Shown: in pieces, positions 6,710-15,602 of the stretch
How the letters are laid out: every line of letters starts with the position of its first letter
Numbering within the stretch: the first letter of the stretch is position 1
Source: Ignavibacteriales bacterium
Lineage (GTDB): Bacteria; Bacteroidota; Ignavibacteria; T3Sed10-11
DNA: 16,002 bases
Assembly: GCA_003560935.1 (NCBI GenBank)
Contig: PWJF01000269.1
Coordinates: 1 to 16,002, forward strand
Direction: 5' to 3'
Translations under genes and position numbers: made by a program
The notes under the pieces: generated by a model
Database searches by the model: none
Seen by the model: the letters and a program-made list of their open reading frames with translations, nothing else
Told to the model about the DNA's origin: nothing

Positions 6710-9523
6710 TTAACTTGCCGGATCAAATACTTTCCTGAGTACAGACAGTATATCTCCCGGTTTATATGGTTTCTGAATATAAGCCTGTGCACCCTCCTGG
6801 ATCAGTATATTTTTCAGATTACTATCATTAAATCCCGTAGCAATTACGACCCGGACAGAAGGATTCACTTCCTTCATCTTTTTGAACATCTCCTTGCCCG
6901 ACATCCTTGGTAATCCCATATCGAGGATTACCGCACCGATGGAATCGTAATTATTTTTATATATTTCAAATCCTTCTATGCCGTCGCGCGCCTGAATTAC
7001 CTGATAGCCGTTTACCCGTAGAATTTCAGATACGATGGTAAGCATCATTATTTCATCTTCAACAACGAGAATTGTTTCCGAGCCCCCTTTCACTGAGGTA
7101 TCATCAAGCTGTTTGATGAGTTCCTGCTCAATAATCAGCGCAGGAAGGTAAACATCAAAAGTCGTACCGTGTCCTTCTTCACTCTCCACATCTATGTATC
7201 CCGAGTGATTTTTTACCATTCCGTACACCACCGATAATCCGAGTCCGGTTCCTTTTCCGGCAGGTTTTGTAGTAAAGAAGGGATCGAATATTTGCTGTCG
7301 AATAGTAGCACTCATCCCGACACCGTTATCTTCCACCCTGATTCGCAGATAATGTTCTTCGTCAGCATCATTGAATCTTTCACGCACCGTATCGCCGCAT
7401 ACACGTTCGGCGGAAATGGAGATCATTCCCTGTGTTCCCGAGTTTCGGCCGGGATCGAGAATTGCATCCCGTGCGTTAATGCACATATTCAGAAGCATCT
7501 GATAGACCTGACTGCGATCCCCCTTGATAAAGGGAGCGTCGGGATCAATATCGGCATTGACAACAATATCTTTATCGATAGTATGATTTAATACTTTTGT
7601 TAGTTCACTCACCACTTTGCGAAGATCAAACGGTATTATTTTTACATCCTCGGTCCGTGCAAAGGTCAACAATCTGCCGGAGACATCCGCCCCCCGTTCA
7701 ACCGCCATTTCTCCCATTGAAATATATTTTAAAAGCTCTTCATCTTTGATGTGTGGCTTTACCAGACTGAGACTGCCGTCGAGAATTGAGAGCACATTAT
7801 TAAAGTCATGTGCTACACCCGCCGCAAGTGTACCCAGACTTTGCATTTTTTGTGCATGTATCAACTGTCGTTCAAGCCGTTTACGTTCGGTATTATCAAA
7901 CATGTATCCTTTGATCTCGGCTAATTTTCCCCGGGAATCGAAAACACCGACGATGTTCGCGATGATGTGCACCGATTTTCCATCTTTTCGTTTAAGTTCT
8001 ATTTCATATCCGTCGATCTTCTTATTATTTTGTAATTGATCAAGAATAATGGAATGTATTTTTGTCGAGGGATAGAGATCGTTTAAATTTGTATGCATAG
8101 CATCCTGTACGGATTCGTATCCGAACATAGATACAAATGCCGGATTACAGGCAATTATTTCGCCTCCGGTTGTTGCAATGTAATCACCGGTTAAATCATC
8201 TTCAAAGAGCAAACGGTATCGTTCTTCACTTAGCCTCAATGCTTCTTCGGCAACGATTCTTTCTGTAATGTCGCGTGAGTTGAGAATAATTCCATGTATT
8301 GTTGGATTATCGAGCAAATTATGACCGACCGATTCCATTACTCGCCATGTTCCGTCGGCGCACTGCATTCTAAAAGTAAATTGTTTTATATTTCCCGGAT
8401 TATTGACGAAATGCAAGAATGTAGCCACGGCTTTATCCCGGTCTTCGGCATGTACGAAATCGAACACATTTTTTCCCACGCGGTATCTTGCATTGTTGTA
8501 TCCGAGAATACGCTCAACGGCAGGAGATTCATATAAAATTATACCGTCTTCGGATATTACACTGATTACATCGCTTGCATTTTCAAGCATCTTACGAAAT
8601 CGCTCTTCACTTTCGCGTAATCTGTATTCGCTCTTTACCCGCTCAGTAAGGTCATTAATCATTCCGATATAATGTGTCAAATTACCGCCGGTATCACAAA
8701 CCGGTATGAATGTAATTTCATTCCAGAACGGTGATTCATCTTTACGGTAACATTTAATAATGGTGCGGCACTCACGCTGTTCATACATTGCCTGTCTGAT
8801 ATTCTCGGCAGTTTTAATATCGGTTTCGGGACCATACAATATCGTATATCCTTCCCCGGTAAGCTCATCGCGTGTATAACCTGTAATTTTTTCAAATGCA
8901 GGGTTACAATTTATTATTGAATGAAGATCATCAGGATCGGTTATAATAATACCATTATCGATTGCCGAGATAGCCCGGTTGCCGACAATCAGCGCTTCTT
9001 CGGTTTCTTTTCTGTCCGTTATATCGCGAACAATGCCTCGAATTAACACTTCTTCTCCAACTAACGGTTTTCTACTCGTCACCGACGCCTCGAATGTTCT
9101 CCGCTGTCCGTCCCGTCGAATAATTGCCCATTCCATCAAATTTGTGGACAATCCGGTGCGATGAATTTTTCTCATTGTTTCTATTACGCGCGCACGACAA
9201 TCTCCCGTCAGTAAATCATATAACGATCGTTGCCGCAATTCATTCGGGCGAAAGCCGGTCAGCCGGGAGAAGAAATTATTGAAATATATAAATTTGCCGT
9301 CAATACGGATCTCATAATAGCCATCTTCCAATTCCTGCAGAAAAGAATGAAATTTTCCTTCAATAATCTGACTTTGCCCATTGGTCCTGCCTGAACATAT
9401 TCTCCACGACCGGAAATTGGAGAATATGTTCAACGACGCCAAGATCATACCACCGTAGCCTACATTCGATCCTGGAGAGGCAAGTGCATCTACAATATGT
9501 GATATACCTTCAATTAAAAACAC
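6710..9523 (-). CDS. Hybrid histidine kinase with four PAS domains and a C-terminal receiver
   Basis: From the GTG at 9523 this is a 937-aa protein. About 60 residues of unclear nature are followed by four PAS domains (about 60-172, 180-297, 305-425, 430-552), several ending in the D-[IL]-T-[ED]-R PAC signature. Next come a DHp domain with the motif A-H572-D-F-N-N, an ATPase domain (N683, D732-N-G, G-T-G-L-G-L-S 758-764), and a receiver domain (E822, D823, phospho-accepting D868, T896, K918). No membrane segment and no output domain are present. I prefer the GTG start because GAGG lies 5 nt before it and it overlaps the upstream stop by only 14 bp; an ATG at 9601 would overlap by 92 bp with a badly placed site. 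The C-terminal half is clearly related to that of the 1277-aa kinase two genes upstream, so they look like paralogues. It is the last gene of the three-gene signalling operon. Confidence 0.88.
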   Translation of the reverse strand: MFLIEGISHIVDALASPGSNVGYGGMILASLNIFSNFRSWRICSGRTNGQSQIIEGKFHSFLQELEDGYYEIRIDGKFIYFNNFFSRLTGFRPNELRQRSLYDLLTGDCRARVIETMRKIHRTGLSTNLMEWAIIRRDGQRRTFEASVTSRKPLVGEEVLIRGIVRDITDRKETEEALIVGNRAISAIDNGIIITDPDDLHSIINCNPAFEKITGYTRDELTGEGYTILYGPETDIKTAENIRQAMYEQRECRTIIKCYRKDESPFWNEITFIPVCDTGGNLTHYIGMINDLTERVKSEYRLRESEERFRKMLENASDVISVISEDGIILYESPAVERILGYNNARYRVGKNVFDFVHAEDRDKAVATFLHFVNNPGNIKQFTFRMQCADGTWRVMESVGHNLLDNPTIHGIILNSRDITERIVAEEALRLSEERYRLLFEDDLTGDYIATTGGEIIACNPAFVSMFGYESVQDAMHTNLNDLYPSTKIHSIILDQLQNNKKIDGYEIELKRKDGKSVHIIANIVGVFDSRGKLAEIKGYMFDNTERKRLERQLIHAQKMQSLGTLAAGVAHDFNNVLSILDGSLSLVKPHIKDEELLKYISMGEMAVERGADVSGRLLTFARTEDVKIIPFDLRKVVSELTKVLNHTIDKDIVVNADIDPDAPFIKGDRSQVYQMLLNMCINARDAILDPGRNSGTQGMISISAERVCGDTVRERFNDADEEHYLRIRVEDNGVGMSATIRQQIFDPFFTTKPAGKGTGLGLSVVYGMVKNHSGYIDVESEEGHGTTFDVYLPALIIEQELIKQLDDTSVKGGSETILVVEDEIMMLTIVSEILRVNGYQVIQARDGIEGFEIYKNNYDSIGAVILDMGLPRMSGKEMFKKMKEVNPSVRVVIATGFNDSNLKNILIQEGAQAYIQKPYKPGDILSVLRKVFDPAS
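9392..9432. repeat. 15-bp perfect inverted repeat inside the start of the four-PAS kinase gene
   Basis: TGAACATATTCTCCA (9392-9406) and TGGAGAATATGTTCA (9418-9432) are exact reverse complements separated by 11 nt. In RNA this makes a strong hairpin about 90 nt after the GTG start. It has no T-run, so it is not a standard terminator. It lies in the 60 residues before the first PAS domain, the part of the protein with no recognisable family. Confidence 0.7.
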
Positions 9524-10064
9524 TGGTTCCTCGATTATTTTGAGTTTCGAATTTCGTCTGTATGTCTTCCAGTAAGGTTTGTGTCTGGTATACAGATACA
9601 TCCTTTATCGATATATGAATTCGTTGGAGCAGTAAATCAATGTGATCTAATTTCTTTTCTATCTCATTTTCCCCCGATAGCTTATGTCTAATTTCGTCTG
9701 TATATGCAGCAATGACAGTGAGGGGGTTGTTTACCCGATCTTCGATCTGCCGAATAACCCCTGCAACCACTCCAGAGGCTATTTTGGATTTTTCTGCTTC
9801 CGTTAAGTACGATTTCATCGTTTGTTTATCTTTGAGATATTCCCGTCTGAGATTTTCCGCACGGATAAATATGTACGCGATAATCCAGAGAAAGATCAGC
9901 GAATCGTACTGAAAAATGAAGTCAACAAATCTCATTTCAGTCACATCGGACCGTTGAAAAAAATTCAATGTGGTACCCAGATAGTATCCGTATATTATTA
10001 GAGCAGCAATAATCACAGGATATTTTTCCAGAAATATTTTTAAATAAAGAATTAGTGTTTTCAT
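9510..10064 (-). CDS. Two-helix membrane protein with a degenerate histidine-kinase dimerisation (DHp-like) tail
   Basis: This 184-aa protein has two hydrophobic segments (about 13-31 and 54-68) forming a membrane hairpin with a short loop between them. From about residue 85 the cytosolic tail resembles the DHp helix of PAS-type kinases: Q-I-E-D109-R-V-N-N-P-L-T-V-I, where active kinases read H-E-I-N-N-P-L-T-V-I. The phospho-accepting His is Asp (codon 9740-9738, GAT). The second DHp-like helix follows (about 135-165) and then the protein ends; there is no ATPase domain. It starts 3 bp after the 1277-aa kinase stop, with GGAG in front of its ATG, and overlaps the next kinase gene, so the three are one operon. 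Since both kinases lack membrane segments, this may be a membrane scaffold for them (inference). The family is not one I recognise; a truncated kinase is the alternative. Confidence 0.72.
   Translation of the reverse strand: MKTLILYLKIFLEKYPVIIAALIIYGYYLGTTLNFFQRSDVTEMRFVDFIFQYDSLIFLWIIAYIFIRAENLRREYLKDKQTMKSYLTEAEKSKIASGVVAGVIRQIEDRVNNPLTVIAAYTDEIRHKLSGENEIEKKLDHIDLLLQRIHISIKDVSVYQTQTLLEDIQTKFETQNNRGTSVFN
9524..9532 (-). promoter_or_regulatory. Ribosome-binding site deciding the GTG start at 9523
   Basis: GAGG at 9532-9529 on the minus strand sits 5 nt before GTG. It lies inside the coding sequence of the 184-aa membrane protein, whose TGA stop ends at 9510, as expected for translational coupling. 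Confidence 0.5.
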
Positions 10065-10067
10065 GTA

Positions 10068-13000
10068 TTATACTCCATCCTTTTCTATTTTATTATTGTT
10101 CAGAACTTTTCTGGCGGTCTTTAATATTTCCTGTGCTTTATACGGTTTCTGAATAAATGCTGCCGCACCGAGTTCGAATAAATCTTGTTTTAAATCTTCA
10201 TCCAAATATCCGCTTGCCAGAATGATTCGTGCCGACGGGTTGATATGTTTAATTTTTAAAAATAACGTCTGGCCGGGTAATTTCGGTAATCCCATATCCA
10301 TAATGACCGCATCTATGTCGTCATGCTGCCGGCCATATAATTTGAGTGCTTCATTTCCGTCTGCGGCTTTAAGTACGGAATATCCTTTTGATGTTAATAC
10401 CTCTTCAAGCAATCTGCATAAAACTACCTCGTCTTCGACTATAAGGATTGTCTCATCGCCGCCGATTATTTCTTCCGTATCTTCTTCGACGACATCAGCA
10501 CGTATCGCCTCGACAATCGGGAGGTAAATGAAAAAGGTCGTTCCTTTTCCGCTCTCCGACTCTACATCGACAATACCGTTGTGACCCTGTACGATGCCGT
10601 AGACAACGGATAAACCGAGACCGGTTCCAGTTGATTTTGTAGTAAAGAAAGGTTCAAATATTTTATTTTTAATATGTTCGGGCATTCCGTCACCGTTATC
10701 GGAAACCTTAATTCGCAAGTACCGGTCATCCGATTCATTCACCTTCATCCCGGGTACCCGCTTCGCATCCACCTGGTCAACACTAATACAAATTGTATCG
10801 TTATTGATGCCGTTTGTATTTTCGATGAGTGCATCACGGGCATTCACGCATAAATTTAAAAGCATTTGATATAACTGTCCGTGATCTCCAAGCACCGGAG
10901 GAACTTCAGTCGAGATCTTCGTCTCGATAGTTATGTTCTTTTCAATCGTATGTCGGAGAACATTGGTCAGATCTCCAATCACATCGTTTATCAGCAATGG
11001 AACACGGCGAACTTCGTTTGACTGTGAGAACGTTAATAATCGTCGGGCTACATCAGCACCCCGCATCACGGCGTTTTCACCCATCTCGACATATTGATAT
11101 AGCCCGTTATTTGAATTATCGAGTTTTACCTTCAACGCGGATAAACTCGCCTGAACTATTCCGAGGACATTATTAAAATCGTGGGCATTACCGCCTGCAA
11201 GCTGTCCCAGACTTTCCATTTTTTGGGTCTGGCGGAGTTTGTCCTCAAGCATTTTCTTATCGGTAACGTCGCGAATAAATCCGCGGTAATAAACTCTGCC
11301 GGTCGTTTCATCCCTAAAGGCTGTGGAAGTAATCAAGCAGGAGATGGTCCTGTTGTCTTTACGTTTCAGAACCGCCTCGAAATCCTTTACGTAGCCGTTC
11401 ATCCGCAAGGCATTTTTATACTCTTCGCGACGACGTGGATTATCATAAATTTCAGTTGCGACATTAAGATTCTGAAGCTCTTCCTTGGTATCGTATCCCA
11501 GCATTTCAATACCCGCCGGGTTGATATCGATTATCCGCCCCTCTTCAGTACTGGTAAATACTCCATCTTTGGAATCTTCAAACAGAGACCGGTATCGTTC
11601 TTCCGATGCTTTGATCTGCTCAAATAATCGCGCATTCTCGATTGCAACTGCGGCTTGATTCGCAATACCGATAGCAGACGCCATATCCTCGCTCGTAAAC
11701 GACCGCTCCTCGTGCGTATCATCAAGCGTCATACCGCCAAGCAATTTTCCACCTTTAAAGAACGGAATCACCAGCATGGATCTGATATTAAACTTCTTCA
11801 CGAGTTGCGGCGGTAATAACTCATGTATCCGGGCTCCATCAACGATGACCGGATTACGATGTTTCAAAATTTCTCCTATAATTGCCGCATCACCGGGCTT
11901 GATTGCCATTTTTTCGAATAACGGCATTTGTTCCTGGTGCGGTGTGATGACAACAATCGGCTCTAATTGTTCTTGCACATCATTCCACAAAAAAACCGCA
12001 CACCTGTTTACCCGTGTTATACGCAATGATTGCTCTGCAATCAGAGCCATGACCTTTTCTACATCTTTTTGCTCGACTATCGATAACGCAGTTTGCAGTA
12101 ACGCCGACGTAATAGAATGCTGCCGCTGTACCGCCTGGTACAACTGAGCATTCTCCATCGCCACGGTGGCGTATCCCACAAATAACTGTACAAGTTCAAA
12201 TTCTTCTGTTGTAAACGGTGAATCATTATGACGTATAACGGTAAATGTTCCGAGCACGGTATTTTTCGTATTCATCGGGACGCAAATCATATGCTCCTGT
12301 TTGACGCGTATCCCGCTAGGATAATACGATCGCGGATCCGAATGTGCATCATTAACCATTTCTGCCGCACCCGATTTGATAACCGAACTCACGATTCCTC
12401 TCTCCAGCGGTATAACACTTTTATTTGTCTCAATCGGATCTCCCCACGAATCAACAATTATATGCGGTTGCAGTACTTCATTTTTCTGATCCAGAAGATG
12501 AATACCACACTCATCAAATCGAATTATTTCGTTCAATACTCTGAGTGTCTGACGGATTACTTCATCAAGGTTCAGTGTCGACAGCATCGATGTGGATACC
12601 TCAAGCAGGTGCTTGCGTTGATCAGCCATCCGTCGTAATTCCTCGTCACGGTGTTTCCGCTCGAGTGAGTTGGCAATAATCTCGCCGACAATGCGCAATA
12701 GAGCGGCGGATTCGAGAGACCAGTGTTTCTTTTTTGTAACTGTGTCGAAACCGAAGAATCCAATGAGTGATTTGCCTATCCTGAGGGGTGCACACAGAAC
12801 CGACTGTGAACCGATAGATTGAAGAAATTTCTTTTCGCCGTCCGCTGATTTGGGCAGGATGGCCACATCGGCAATGCGTATATTCTCAAATCGGGATAAC
12901 TTCCCATGCCACCATGGAATAGCGTTTGAATTTATGGTTAGCCGACGACCGCATAATGTAGCAACGCCATCGTTGCACCATTCATGTAATATACTGTACT

Positions 13001-13901
13001 CATTGGCCTTTTCATCAAGCAGAAAAATAAAACTGCGGTCTATACCGGCAAAAACCCCTACGTCTTCAAGTGTATTCCGTATACCGCTATCAATTTCATC
13101 CGGTGCAAGATTTATGAAATGAGTCGAGATGCTCGCTATAAATTTTTCAAAATCCACTCTGTACCTGAGTTCGGCCTCGGTTTCTTTTCGTTTGGTGATA
13201 TCACGGACTATGGCCTGAAGCATTTGCTCGCCATCGATATCGATTCTGTTTAAACTGACCTCAGCATCAAACTTCACGCCGTCTTTTCTGCAGTGTGTCC
13301 ATTCAAACGATTGGGGTATTCCGCGTAGCGCCTTGTTTATCTTCTCGAGTGCCTTTTCTTTTGAGTTCCTGCCGTCAGGTTGTACCACCGGTGAAAAGTC
13401 ATGTGGTTTCTTCCTCAACAATTCTTCCCGCGAACATCCGAACAATACCTCCGTCCGCGGATTACAATCGATAAAGATATCATCTTTCATAAGAAAGATT
13501 GCATCATATGTATTATTGAATAATGTGCGAAATTTATTATCGGAATCAGTTTCAATCTTACCATTAGTACGATTGTCTGTTGATTGCCGGAAATGAATGA
13601 TCGCCTGGCGTTTTTTTCCTTTTGTATCGCCTATATATGAGCCGGACGCCTTGCATTCAATATATTCCCCTTCCTTCGTTCGCGCACGCAACGCACGTCC
13701 ATAGTTTTCTTTTACGGCAACTCCGTTGGTTAAAAGTCCGGTAATCTTATCGCGATCATCAGGATGAATAAATGAGTACAGGTTTTTATTCTGTACTTCG
13801 GATTTATCAAATCCCAAAAGTGAATTCAATGTATGGCTGGAATAAATTAATTGAGCTTTTCCATCTACAATGCAGAAAGCGTCGCCGTCGGGGAAATTCA
13901 T
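10068..13901 (-). CDS. Large hybrid histidine kinase with PAS and GAF domains and a C-terminal receiver
   Basis: This 1277-aa protein begins directly with a PAS domain (about 1-105), then a second PAS (about 123-240), three GAF-like domains (about 250-415, 432-590, 600-760), a third PAS (about 766-885), a DHp domain with A-H907-D-F-N-N, an ATPase domain (N1020, D1068-N-G, G-T-G-L-G-L-S 1092-1098) and a receiver (E1156, D1157, phospho-accepting D1202, S1230, K1252). There are no membrane segments, so it is cytosolic unless anchored by a partner, and no output domain is fused. The signals sensed are unknown; GAF and PAS domains bind small ligands, haem or flavin, or only relay contacts. An in-frame TAA lies five codons before the ATG at 13901, so this is the first ATG; its ribosome-binding site (AAAGG) is very close. 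It is the first gene of the operon. No convincing promoter was found in 13902-14064. Confidence 0.92.
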   Translation of the reverse strand: MNFPDGDAFCIVDGKAQLIYSSHTLNSLLGFDKSEVQNKNLYSFIHPDDRDKITGLLTNGVAVKENYGRALRARTKEGEYIECKASGSYIGDTKGKKRQAIIHFRQSTDNRTNGKIETDSDNKFRTLFNNTYDAIFLMKDDIFIDCNPRTEVLFGCSREELLRKKPHDFSPVVQPDGRNSKEKALEKINKALRGIPQSFEWTHCRKDGVKFDAEVSLNRIDIDGEQMLQAIVRDITKRKETEAELRYRVDFEKFIASISTHFINLAPDEIDSGIRNTLEDVGVFAGIDRSFIFLLDEKANEYSILHEWCNDGVATLCGRRLTINSNAIPWWHGKLSRFENIRIADVAILPKSADGEKKFLQSIGSQSVLCAPLRIGKSLIGFFGFDTVTKKKHWSLESAALLRIVGEIIANSLERKHRDEELRRMADQRKHLLEVSTSMLSTLNLDEVIRQTLRVLNEIIRFDECGIHLLDQKNEVLQPHIIVDSWGDPIETNKSVIPLERGIVSSVIKSGAAEMVNDAHSDPRSYYPSGIRVKQEHMICVPMNTKNTVLGTFTVIRHNDSPFTTEEFELVQLFVGYATVAMENAQLYQAVQRQHSITSALLQTALSIVEQKDVEKVMALIAEQSLRITRVNRCAVFLWNDVQEQLEPIVVITPHQEQMPLFEKMAIKPGDAAIIGEILKHRNPVIVDGARIHELLPPQLVKKFNIRSMLVIPFFKGGKLLGGMTLDDTHEERSFTSEDMASAIGIANQAAVAIENARLFEQIKASEERYRSLFEDSKDGVFTSTEEGRIIDINPAGIEMLGYDTKEELQNLNVATEIYDNPRRREEYKNALRMNGYVKDFEAVLKRKDNRTISCLITSTAFRDETTGRVYYRGFIRDVTDKKMLEDKLRQTQKMESLGQLAGGNAHDFNNVLGIVQASLSALKVKLDNSNNGLYQYVEMGENAVMRGADVARRLLTFSQSNEVRRVPLLINDVIGDLTNVLRHTIEKNITIETKISTEVPPVLGDHGQLYQMLLNLCVNARDALIENTNGINNDTICISVDQVDAKRVPGMKVNESDDRYLRIKVSDNGDGMPEHIKNKIFEPFFTTKSTGTGLGLSVVYGIVQGHNGIVDVESESGKGTTFFIYLPIVEAIRADVVEEDTEEIIGGDETILIVEDEVVLCRLLEEVLTSKGYSVLKAADGNEALKLYGRQHDDIDAVIMDMGLPKLPGQTLFLKIKHINPSARIILASGYLDEDLKQDLFELGAAAFIQKPYKAQEILKTARKVLNNNKIEKDGV

Positions 13902-14064
13902 ACCTTTGTCATTTTATTAATGAGAGTTAACTACATAATGATCCGATGCAACTCAGGGTTTAAATAATGGAAAATCAAGGAATTAAGCTATGCGGTATAT
14001 CACAGAAGGAAAACGTTAATAATCAGATACTTAGAAGAAATAAAAAGGGATGAAAATATAATGA
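13902..14064. other. Intergenic leader upstream of the signalling operon
   Basis: This AT-rich stretch lies between the lipoprotein terminator and the first kinase gene. It must contain the operon promoter unless transcription passes the terminator, but no pair of boxes close to the sigma-70 consensus stands out. A five-codon frame (start codon ATG at 13913, M-T-K-V-stop) ends across the kinase start; it may be chance. Confidence 0.5.
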
Positions 14065-14104
14065 AAGCCGTAAAATCGCAAAGAAATGCACGATTTTACG
14101 GCTT
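14065..14104 (-). terminator. Terminator after the lipoprotein gene
   Basis: A perfect 14-bp stem (AAGCCGTAAAATCG with CGATTTTACGGCTT; 14104-14091 with 14078-14065) has a 12-nt loop and is followed on the minus strand by a T-rich stretch (TCATTATATTTT). It starts 23 nt after the gene's stop codon. The U-tract is interrupted, so termination may be imperfect, but the stem is very strong. Confidence 0.78.
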
Positions 14105-14127
14105 GAGAAAAATGAGGTTAAGACCTG

Positions 14128-15339
14128 CTAATTAAAAAACCGTACGATTTCCCGTGAGAGGTGCTCCGATACTAATTCAGTAAGATGAATAACAAGATCA
14201 TTTTCCGGCGGCGGATAAGCGGGATCCCTGTTTACCAATCGTCTCGATTGAGCGCTCAATGCCCGTTCATCGCCTCTGAATGTGGCAAATTCTATTACAA
14301 TTTCAACTTCCTGCGGAATATTTGCCGTTTTTAATATACTTCCCCGCTCAACGCCGATTATCTGAAAACTCGTCATGATACGACCCTGTGCGCGCCGTCT
14401 GGTGATGGTGACAGTTGCGTGAACTGTTTCCTTCGGCTCGTTTCTGCCCTTAGAAATCTCAGCTTCTTCTCTAATCACCTCATGAGTTTCCGGCGGATAA
14501 CTAACGGCAACTGACATGATCCTTCCTATAACGAATGAATGTACGCCGATTTTTCTACCGATTTCAGAAACAGCCTGCTCGCTAAAATATACCGGCTGGG
14601 CTACTCCATGATCAGCAAGCATGGTGCGTAACTGATCGCGAGTTATCATATCGATGAACTCAAGATTTCGTCGATCGGATAATGTAGTCATAACTGCATG
14701 ATCGGCGAGTATTTCACCTAATGCACCATATATCGGATGACCGGTGACATTTTCGAAAGGTAATATGGCGATACGTTTCATAGCGGCTTCACGGGTGAAG
14801 TTATAACGCTCCGAGGCATCCCGGTAATTGGGAACGTATGACATTGCCATTGTATAAGCACGCGCGGCTTCACGGTTTCTCCCCTGCCGTTCTAAATCGC
14901 GTCCGTTGCGATAATGCATCTCCGCCGCCTCACGGATCGCATAATCGACTTCATCGCGCACATCCAATGACCGGAATTTTATCGTTCCTCCGTCAGGGTC
15001 GGGTTGCTCGGGGAGTGTGGCTATCATACCTGAAATTCGTTCGATTGTTCTGTAACGCTGATAGGCATCATCCCAATCGCCGCGGTTACCAGACCGCTGC
15101 GCCTGTGAGTATAGATTTTCGTATGTCGGTTCAAGAATCGATTTCAGCAAACTCACAGCTTTTTCATACCCGTGTTTTTGTCTGAGAGTTTGTACGCTGA
15201 ATTCAATAGCCCGTACCATATCACCACGCTTATATGCCCGGTTGGCATTATTCCAGGCTGCCGGTGCACAACTGGAAACGAGAAGAAGAAACGCAAGTAA
15301 AAAGATGTTCACGGGAATAATGAGTTTATCCTGTCTCAT
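14128..15339 (-). CDS. TPR-containing lipoprotein with a CsgG-like domain
   Basis: This 403-aa protein starts with a lipoprotein signal: basic start, hydrophobic residues 6-21, then L-V-S-S-C24 as lipobox. Residue +2 after Cys is Ala, which in enteric-type sorting rules favours the outer membrane. Residues about 27-185 contain TPR-like helical pairs (AYKRGDMVRAIEFS; DAYQRYRTIERI; NREAARAYTMAM). From residue about 190 (K-R-I-A-I-L-P-F-E-N-V-T-G) comes a CsgG/FlgO-like fold, with the G-E-I-L-A-D segment and a D-x-I-T-R-D-Q-L-R motif typical of such periplasmic domains. CsgG proteins make secretion pores in the outer membrane, but many relatives with TPRs have unknown roles and no pore is claimed. 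It is flanked by its own promoter-like site and a strong terminator, so it is probably transcribed alone. Confidence 0.8.
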   Translation of the reverse strand: MRQDKLIIPVNIFLLAFLLLVSSCAPAAWNNANRAYKRGDMVRAIEFSVQTLRQKHGYEKAVSLLKSILEPTYENLYSQAQRSGNRGDWDDAYQRYRTIERISGMIATLPEQPDPDGGTIKFRSLDVRDEVDYAIREAAEMHYRNGRDLERQGRNREAARAYTMAMSYVPNYRDASERYNFTREAAMKRIAILPFENVTGHPIYGALGEILADHAVMTTLSDRRNLEFIDMITRDQLRTMLADHGVAQPVYFSEQAVSEIGRKIGVHSFVIGRIMSVAVSYPPETHEVIREEAEISKGRNEPKETVHATVTITRRRAQGRIMTSFQIIGVERGSILKTANIPQEVEIVIEFATFRGDERALSAQSRRLVNRDPAYPPPENDLVIHLTELVSEHLSREIVRFFN

Positions 15340-15381
15340 TACAACCTCGACCCTATGTTATAAGAAAATATCGTTGACACA

Positions 15382-15409
15382 AATATAACGATTTCGGGAT
15401 TAAAAGCAA
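15382..15409 (-). promoter_or_regulatory. Possible promoter of the lipoprotein gene
   Basis: The minus strand has TTGCTT (15409-15404), a 16-bp spacer and TATATT (15387-15382), giving a start near 15375 and a leader of about 36 nt. The -10 also reads TATATTTG, which fits the Bacteroidota-type TAnnTTTG element, but no matching upstream TTTG box was seen. Confidence 0.4.
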
Positions 15410-15463
15410 GGGTGTATGGTGTGGATCACATTTGCTTTTGGAAGGTATTGGAATTAACTGCTG

Positions 15464-15537
15464 TGGGCCCTGCAGGACTTGAACCTGCGACCAACGGATT
15501 ATGAGTCCGCTGCTCTGACCAACTGAGCTAAGGGCCC
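15464..15537 (-). tRNA. tRNA with CAU anticodon, most likely tRNA-Ile2
   Basis: A complete cloverleaf can be drawn on the minus strand. The acceptor stem is GGGCCCT (15537-15531) with AGGGCCC (15471-15465) and discriminator A at 15464. The D arm contains TAGCTCAGTTGGT, the anticodon loop CTCATAA gives CAU, and the T arm contains GGTTCAAGTCC. The 3' CCA is not encoded. CAU can be initiator Met, elongator Met or Ile2. The variable region and T stem (TTGGTCGC, then GTTCAAGTCC) and the GGnCCCTTAGCTCAG start resemble bacterial Ile2 (ileX type), where TilS converts the anticodon C to lysidine to read AUA. The initiator is unlikely because the first acceptor pair is a normal G-C. Confidence 0.9.
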
Positions 15538-15553
15538 GACTTGAAGAACTTAT

Positions 15554-15582
15554 AATATAGCATTAATAACTAAAAAAATCAA
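15554..15582 (-). promoter_or_regulatory. Promoter of the tRNA gene
   Basis: The minus strand shows TTGATT (15582-15577), a 17-bp spacer ending in TGC, and TATATT (15559-15554). The TGn in front of the -10 makes an extended -10. The start would be near 15547, about 10 nt before the mature tRNA end. Confidence 0.7.
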
Positions 15583-15602
15583 CGCGGATTATCCGGCGGT
15601 TT
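15570..15602 (-). terminator. Weak terminator-like element at the end of the CDF gene
   Basis: A short stem (CGGA-TAA-TCCG) overlaps the stop codon of the CDF gene and is followed by CGTTGA and seven T on the minus strand. The stem is only 4 bp, so termination would be inefficient. The T-run also forms the start of the tRNA promoter spacer. Confidence 0.3.
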
